From assembly GCF_016820495.1 (NCBI RefSeq), contig NZ_JADHDU010000001.1, positions 682,257-746,256 on the forward strand: 64,000 nucleotides of DNA. The letters run 5' to 3'. The notes under the pieces were generated by a model. It saw nothing but the letters and a program-made list of their open reading frames with translations, was not told the origin of the DNA and made no database searches. The stretch comes from Planococcus beigongshangi. GTDB lineage: Bacteria > Bacillota > Bacilli > Bacillales_A > Planococcaceae. The position numbers and the translations under genes are program-made. Position 1 is the first letter of the stretch. Each line of letters opens with the position of its first letter. Shown piece by piece: positions 58,997-64,000 of this stretch.

Positions 58997-61900
58997 ATGT
59001 TTTTGAAGAGATTGGAAGTAATGGGGTTCAAATCGTTTGCTGATCGCATCGGCATCGATTTTGTTCCGGGTGTTACAGCAGTCGTAGGACCGAATGGCAG
59101 CGGAAAAAGCAATGTCACTGATGCGATCCGCTGGGTTCTGGGTGAACAATCCGCAAAATCCCTTCGCGGCGGGAAGATGGAAGACGTCATTTTTGCCGGC
59201 AGCGATTCAAGGAAACCCCTTAATTTTGCGGAAGTTACTTTAGTTCTTGATAATACGGATGGACGCGTCCCTCTTGATTACACTGAAATCAGTGTGACGA
59301 GAAGGGTTTTTCGCAGTGGGGAAAGTGCTTATTTATTAAATAAACAAAATTGCCGGCTGAAAGACATTACAGATCTGTTTATGGATTCGGGGCTTGGCAA
59401 AGAAGCATTCTCGATCATCTCGCAAGGCAGGGTCGACGAAATTCTCAACAGCAAAGCCGAAGAACGCCGTTCGATTTTCGAAGAAGCGGCAGGCGTACTG
59501 AAATATAAGCAGCGCAAGAAAAAAGCGGAAGTTAAATTGAACGAAACAGATGAAAACCTGAACAGGGTGCTTGATATCCTGCATGAACTGGACGCCCGAA
59601 TGGAACCGCTTCAGATTCAGGCATCGACAGCCAGGGATTACCTGACGATGAGTGAAGAACTGAAAGATGCGGATATCGCGCTGTTGGCATTCGACGCTGA
59701 GCGTCTATACAGTGAACTTGGGCAATTAGGTGAAGATGCAGAAGCACAAAGCGCTAAAGAACAGGTGTTATCAGCGGAAATCGCTGAAAAAGAACAGGCG
59801 GTTGCTGAAATCCGCAAAACGCTGAATCAGCTGGATGCGCAGATCGATACTGAACAAAGCAGCCTTATCGAAGCCAGTTCCGAAACGGAAAAATGGGAAG
59901 GCCGCAAATTACTGATGTCGGAGAAAAAGTATAATGCGGACCGGCAGGCAAAACAGCTGCGTGAAAATCTGGAAGCCGAGCTGTCTGAAAATGGATTGTT
60001 AGCTGAAAAGCATGAAGAACAGCTGAAATTGCTGCAGGAACGAAGAGCTGAACAGCAAAAGATAAGGGATTCCATCAGACAGCTGGAAGACCAACTAAGC
60101 AAAACGCCTGCTGATATTGAAATCGAGATCGAATCGTTCAAATCGCTGTATATCGAGCTGATGAACGAGCAGGCGACGGTCAGGAACGAACTGAAAAATA
60201 TCGGTCTGCAGGAGCAGCAATTGTCTGAATCGACAAGCAGGATTGCCTTTCAGCAGGAAAATTTCAGCAGTGAACTGGACAGGCTTGAAAAGGAAAAGCA
60301 GACAGCGGAACAAAAATACGAGACGATCAAAGGTTTATTGGAAGAGAAACGCCGTTTATACAGAGACATGGAAAAAGAATTCATTGATTTGAAAAACGGC
60401 TTTGATAAAAAACAGAATTTGCTGTTTCAGGCCTATCAATCACAAAAACAGCTGGATTCCAGAATCCAGACCTTGCAGGAATTGGAAGCTGACTTTTCCG
60501 GGTTTTTCCAAGGTGTCAGGGAAGTCCTTCAGGCACGTGAAAAAGGGCAATTAGAGGGGATCGTCGGTGCAGTGGCGGAAATCGCCCAAGTAAACCAGGA
60601 TTATGCGAAAGCGATCGAAACCGCACTTGGTGCTTCCAGTCAGCATATTGTCGTAAAAAATGAAGAAAATGCGCGCCGCGCCATCAATTTCCTGCGTGAA
60701 AAGAGGGCTGGCCGCTCCACTTTCCTGCCGATGACCGTCATGAAACCGAGAACGATTCCGGATTATACGCTGACTTCTGTGCGTGAGCATCCGTCGTTCA
60801 TCAAAATGGCATTTGAACTGGTGGATTATGATCCGGCCTACAGCATGATCATTGAAAACCTGCTGGGCAACGTCATCATTGCAGAAGACCTGAAAGGTGC
60901 AGGGGCGATCGCTAAAATCACCGGCAACCGCTACAGAGTTGTAACGCTGGATGGGGATATCGTCAATGCCGGCGGATCGATGACGGGCGGAGCCAATAAA
61001 ACACAGGCATCATTCTTTACGCGAAAAGCGGAATTGGAACAACTACTGGTGCAGGCTGCGGAATTGAAAGATACGATTGCAGTCGCTGAAAAGACAGTCC
61101 AGCAGGAACAGGCAGTTGTACACGCAACGGAGCGGAAACTGAATGACCTTCGTTCTGAAGGTGAAAAGTACCGTGATCTGGAATCCGAGCGTGCGATGAC
61201 CCTGCGCGAGATAAGTGCTGTCCTTAATACGACTAAAGACCGTTTCAAAGTCTTTCAGGCAGAACAGAAAAACAAGGATTCCGATCTGGATGCCATGACC
61301 CGCCGTAAACAATCGGCCGCGGACCGGCTCGGTGAAATTACGGCGGAACTTGGCGGCACTTCAGAGAAAATTGAAGAATTGACTCAGTTCAAACAGCAAA
61401 ATGAACACGCACGGGATGCCGTGCTTGTTAAATTCGCAGACCAGAAATCCCGTCTCGCAGTTATGAAAGAGCGTGTCAGCCAGCTGACTTCAAGCGAAGC
61501 GGAATTATTGGAACGAAAAACCAAAAGCGACCGCAAACTTGCTGACATCCGTACGGAACTCGAATGGCTGCAGTCAGAAGAAGCTGCAAAGGTTTATTCG
61601 GATGAGGAAATCGTTTCGGAGATTAAGAAGTGGTCACAGAAAAAACAGGCTGGCCAGCAGATTGTCGAACAGCTGAAATTAGAGCGTACTGAAAATCACG
61701 GCCGCCTGACCAATCTTGAACAGGAATTGAAGGAAATTCAGCGGCTTCATAAAGGATTTGTTGAAGCGGTGAGGATCAGCGAAGTCAAAGCGACCCGCCT
61801 TGAGGTTCAGATCCAGAATCTGCTCGGGCAGCTCGAAACGAATTATGGCATGACGCTTGAGAAGGCTGCTGAATTTGAACTGGCGGACGACGAAGAGATC

Positions 61901-62545
61901 GTGCGCAAAAGTGTGAAATTGCTGAAACGGTCGATTGAAGAGCTCGGACCGGTCAATATCGGTTCGATCGAAGAATTCGACCATGTGTCGGAGCGCCATA
62001 ACTTCCTGACTGAACAGCGCAATGACCTGAACGAAGCGAAAGATACCCTTCGTACAGTCATCCGTGAAATGGACGAAGAAATGACCGCGCGTTTCGATGA
62101 CACGTTCCACGCGATCCGTTCGCATTTCCAGCGCGTCTTCAAGGAATTGTTCGGCGGTGGATCTGCAGATCTGGTGCTGACCAATCCGGAAGATCTGCTG
62201 ACGACGGGTGTGGAGATCATTGCGCAGCCGCCAGGCAAAAAACTGCAGAATCTGAGTTTATTGTCCGGTGGCGAACGTGCATTGACCGCTATCGCCTTAT
62301 TGTTTGCCATCCTGAACACCCGCCCGGTGCCGTTCTGTATACTGGATGAAGTGGAGGCGGCGCTCGATGAATCGAATGTTGTGCGCTACAGCCAATACTT
62401 GAAGAAATTCAGTGAAGACACGCAGTTCATCGTCATTACGCATCGCAAAGGGACGATGGAAGGCGCGGATGTCCTCTACGGCATCACGATGCAGGAATCA
62501 GGTATTTCCAAACTGGTTTCTGTTAAACTGCAGGAACAACTATAA
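58997..62545 (+). CDS. smc: Chromosome partition protein SMC
   Basis: 1182 residues. Condensin ATPase: Walker A GPNGSGKS at 31-38, two long coiled coils, a hinge (about 515-650, with GFFQGV-type and GGSMTGG turns), then the C-terminal signature LSGGERALTAIALLF and Walker B CILDEVEAALD. Cooperates with ScpA/ScpB and ParB. Order rnc-smc-ftsY matches Bacillus. Confidence 0.97.
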   Translation: MFLKRLEVMGFKSFADRIGIDFVPGVTAVVGPNGSGKSNVTDAIRWVLGEQSAKSLRGGKMEDVIFAGSDSRKPLNFAEVTLVLDNTDGRVPLDYTEISVTRRVFRSGESAYLLNKQNCRLKDITDLFMDSGLGKEAFSIISQGRVDEILNSKAEERRSIFEEAAGVLKYKQRKKKAEVKLNETDENLNRVLDILHELDARMEPLQIQASTARDYLTMSEELKDADIALLAFDAERLYSELGQLGEDAEAQSAKEQVLSAEIAEKEQAVAEIRKTLNQLDAQIDTEQSSLIEASSETEKWEGRKLLMSEKKYNADRQAKQLRENLEAELSENGLLAEKHEEQLKLLQERRAEQQKIRDSIRQLEDQLSKTPADIEIEIESFKSLYIELMNEQATVRNELKNIGLQEQQLSESTSRIAFQQENFSSELDRLEKEKQTAEQKYETIKGLLEEKRRLYRDMEKEFIDLKNGFDKKQNLLFQAYQSQKQLDSRIQTLQELEADFSGFFQGVREVLQAREKGQLEGIVGAVAEIAQVNQDYAKAIETALGASSQHIVVKNEENARRAINFLREKRAGRSTFLPMTVMKPRTIPDYTLTSVREHPSFIKMAFELVDYDPAYSMIIENLLGNVIIAEDLKGAGAIAKITGNRYRVVTLDGDIVNAGGSMTGGANKTQASFFTRKAELEQLLVQAAELKDTIAVAEKTVQQEQAVVHATERKLNDLRSEGEKYRDLESERAMTLREISAVLNTTKDRFKVFQAEQKNKDSDLDAMTRRKQSAADRLGEITAELGGTSEKIEELTQFKQQNEHARDAVLVKFADQKSRLAVMKERVSQLTSSEAELLERKTKSDRKLADIRTELEWLQSEEAAKVYSDEEIVSEIKKWSQKKQAGQQIVEQLKLERTENHGRLTNLEQELKEIQRLHKGFVEAVRISEVKATRLEVQIQNLLGQLETNYGMTLEKAAEFELADDEEIVRKSVKLLKRSIEELGPVNIGSIEEFDHVSERHNFLTEQRNDLNEAKDTLRTVIREMDEEMTARFDDTFHAIRSHFQRVFKELFGGGSADLVLTNPEDLLTTGVEIIAQPPGKKLQNLSLLSGGERALTAIALLFAILNTRPVPFCILDEVEAALDESNVVRYSQYLKKFSEDTQFIVITHRKGTMEGADVLYGITMQESGISKLVSVKLQEQL

Positions 62546-62560
62546 CTGAGGAGTGATCTG

Positions 62561-63577
62561 GTGAGTTTCTTTAAAAAGTTGAAAGATAAATTTGCCGGCA
62601 ATGCCGAGCAGGAGAAATCCACAGAAAAATACAAAGATGGCCTGGCGAAAACACGTACAGGATTCACATCGAAGATAAATGACCTTGTAGCGAAATACCG
62701 TAAAGTGGATGAGGACTTCTTTGAAGAACTGGAAGAAGTGCTGCTCCAGGCCGATGTCGGTTTTGAAACGGTCCTGGAACTGATGGATGATCTGCGTTTT
62801 GAAGTTCAACGCAAAAACGTGAAGGATACCTCGAATGTCCAGTCAGTCATCTCCGAAAAACTGGTGGAAATCTACCAGTCGGGTGACGAGGAACTGAATG
62901 AGATCAATTTTGCGGACGGCCTGACTGTTATTTTAATGGTGGGAGTCAACGGTGTCGGGAAAACGACGACGATCGGAAAATTGGCGCATCGCCTTAAAAA
63001 TGAAGGGAAGACGGTCCTTCTTGCAGCGGGGGACACTTTCCGCGCAGGCGCCATCGAGCAGCTGGATGTATGGGGGAAACGTGTGGGCGTGGATGTCATC
63101 AAGCAAGCTGCGGGTTCCGATCCGGCGGCAGTCATGTATGATGCAGTCCGGGCGGCGAAATCACGCGGCGTGGATGTCTTGATCTGTGATACGGCGGGAC
63201 GCCTGCAGAACAAAGTCAATTTGATGAATGAACTCCAAAAGGTCCACCGCGTCATTTCCCGGGAAGTGCCGGGCGCACCTCATGAAGTGCTGCTGGCACT
63301 CGATGCCACAACAGGACAGAATGCGATGATCCAAGCGCAGACGTTCAAGGAAGTAACAGAAGTTACCGGCATTGTCTTGACTAAATTGGATGGCACAGCC
63401 AAAGGTGGTATCGTGCTGGCTATCCGCAGCAAATTGAAGATACCGGTGAAATTTGTCGGACTCGGTGAGCAGATGGATGACCTGCAGCCGTTTGATCCGG
63501 CGAAATATGTCTATGGATTGTTTGCGGAAGGGCTCGACAAAGAAGATAAGCTGGAAGCTGAACGGGCAGACAAGTAA
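62561..63577 (+). CDS. ftsY: Signal recognition particle receptor FtsY
   Basis: 338 residues. SRP GTPase receptor at the membrane. A basic N-terminal region is followed by the NG domain with G1 GVNGVGKTTTIGKL, DTAGRLQNK and TKLDGTAKGG. GTG start at 62561 with GAGTGATCTG upstream (weak). Acts with Ffh, whose gene begins at the window end. Confidence 0.97.
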   Translation: MSFFKKLKDKFAGNAEQEKSTEKYKDGLAKTRTGFTSKINDLVAKYRKVDEDFFEELEEVLLQADVGFETVLELMDDLRFEVQRKNVKDTSNVQSVISEKLVEIYQSGDEELNEINFADGLTVILMVGVNGVGKTTTIGKLAHRLKNEGKTVLLAAGDTFRAGAIEQLDVWGKRVGVDVIKQAAGSDPAAVMYDAVRAAKSRGVDVLICDTAGRLQNKVNLMNELQKVHRVISREVPGAPHEVLLALDATTGQNAMIQAQTFKEVTEVTGIVLTKLDGTAKGGIVLAIRSKLKIPVKFVGLGEQMDDLQPFDPAKYVYGLFAEGLDKEDKLEAERADK

Positions 63578-63583
63578 AATTAC

Positions 63584-63612
63584 TTGACGGCTGATTTTTA
63601 TTTCAGTATTGT
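63584..63612 (+). promoter_or_regulatory. Promoter candidate for ylxM-ffh
   Basis: -35 TTGACG 63584-63589 and -10 TATTGT 63607-63612, 17-bp spacer. Confidence 0.55.
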
Positions 63613-63641
63613 TGGATGTAGTATGAACGGGGTGAGCAGAC

Positions 63642-63968
63642 ATGATGGGTTTGGAAAAAACGACGCGAATGAATTATTTATTCGATTTCTATCAGGAATT
63701 GCTGACGCCAAAACAGCGCAGTTATATGATGCTGTATTATTTGGATGATCATTCATTAGGCGAAATTGCCGAAGAATACAATATTACGCGCCAGGCGGTC
63801 TATGATAATATCCGCCGCACTGAAGCGATGCTGGAAGAGTATGAAACGAAACTGCAGCTGTTCGATAAATTTCAGCGGCGGCAGGAGCTTGTTGCTTCAT
63901 TTGAGAAAAAGCCCTTCACTGAAGAAAATATCCATCAATTCCTCAGTGAATTAAAAGAATGGGACTAG
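63642..63968 (+). CDS. ylxM: SRP-associated HTH protein YlxM
   Basis: 108 residues. UPF0122 family, sigma-70 region 4-like HTH ([20 protein letters not shown]). In Firmicutes it is encoded just before ffh and interacts with SRP components. GGGGTGAG precedes the ATG; a second ATG follows at once. Confidence 0.93.
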   Translation: MMGLEKTTRMNYLFDFYQELLTPKQRSYMMLYYLDDHSLGEIAEEYNITRQAVYDNIRRTEAMLEEYETKLQLFDKFQRRQELVASFEKKPFTEENIHQFLSELKEWD

Positions 63969-63980
63969 GAGGCGGAACGA

Positions 63981-64000
63981 ATGGCATTTGAAGGTTTATC
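63981..64000 (+). CDS. ffh: Signal recognition particle protein Ffh (first codons only)
   Basis: ATG at 63981 with AGGAGGCGG at 63967-63975 encodes MAFEGLS, the Ffh start, cut by the window edge. Position after ylxM supports the call. Confidence 0.85.

Overview
The window reads as chromosome of a mesophilic Bacillales firmicute, most likely Planococcaceae (Planococcus/Sporosarcina-like). This is an inference from moderate GC, strong AGGAGG ribosome binding sites, many TTG/GTG starts, and a gene order that follows the Bacillus subtilis pyr and yloA-to-ffh regions. Genes present in that order in B. subtilis but missing here are rlmN, yloC, remA and spoVM. No tRNA, rRNA, CRISPR array, insertion sequence or prophage was seen.

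Layout. (1) 1-12.9 kb: end of lspA, rluD, then the complete pyrimidine operon pyrR-pyrP-pyrB-pyrC-carA-carB-pyrK-pyrD-pyrF-pyrE. It is driven by a sigma-A promoter overlapping the rluD stop codon and carries two PyrR-type attenuators. Most downstream genes overlap by a few bases. (2) 12.9-18.4 kb: an inserted catabolic locus. A FadR-type GntR regulator is divergent from a tartronate-semialdehyde-reductase-like enzyme, a DUF1537 acid-sugar kinase, a class II DHAP aldolase and a GntP permease. Three operator-like boxes lie at exactly 21-bp pitch between the two arms. (3) 18.4-33.7 kb: an accessory stretch. It holds a PadR/DUF1129 pair, a 38-residue membrane peptide, a second-type methionyl-tRNA synthetase behind a Met T-box, a cassette of three membrane proteins plus an XRE regulator, an orphan gene, a membrane-anchored metalloprotease, an EamA exporter, D-serine dehydratase, a membrane-tethered L7/L12-like protein with a CxxC membrane protein, a second-type arginyl-tRNA synthetase behind an Arg T-box, a lipoprotein flanked by two 21-bp repeat arrays, and an amino-acid ABC uptake pair without an ATPase.

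(4) 33.8-64 kb: the conserved housekeeping block. It contains rqcH, gmk, rpoZ, coaBC, priA, def, fmt, rsmB, prpC, prkC, rsgA, rpe, thiN, rpmB, asp23/yloU, fakA, sdaAB-sdaAA, recG, fapR-plsX-fabD-fabG-acpP, rnc, smc, ftsY, ylxM and the first bases of ffh. These genes cover ribosome rescue, nucleotide and CoA synthesis, translation initiation, cell-wall-sensing phosphorylation, fatty-acid synthesis with its FapR operator, chromosome condensation and SRP targeting.

The best candidate for an undescribed system is the GntR/GarR/DUF1537/aldolase/GntP locus. Its enzymes fit a route in which a 5-keto-hexonate is phosphorylated and cleaved to DHAP and tartronate semialdehyde, and the latter is then reduced to glycerate.
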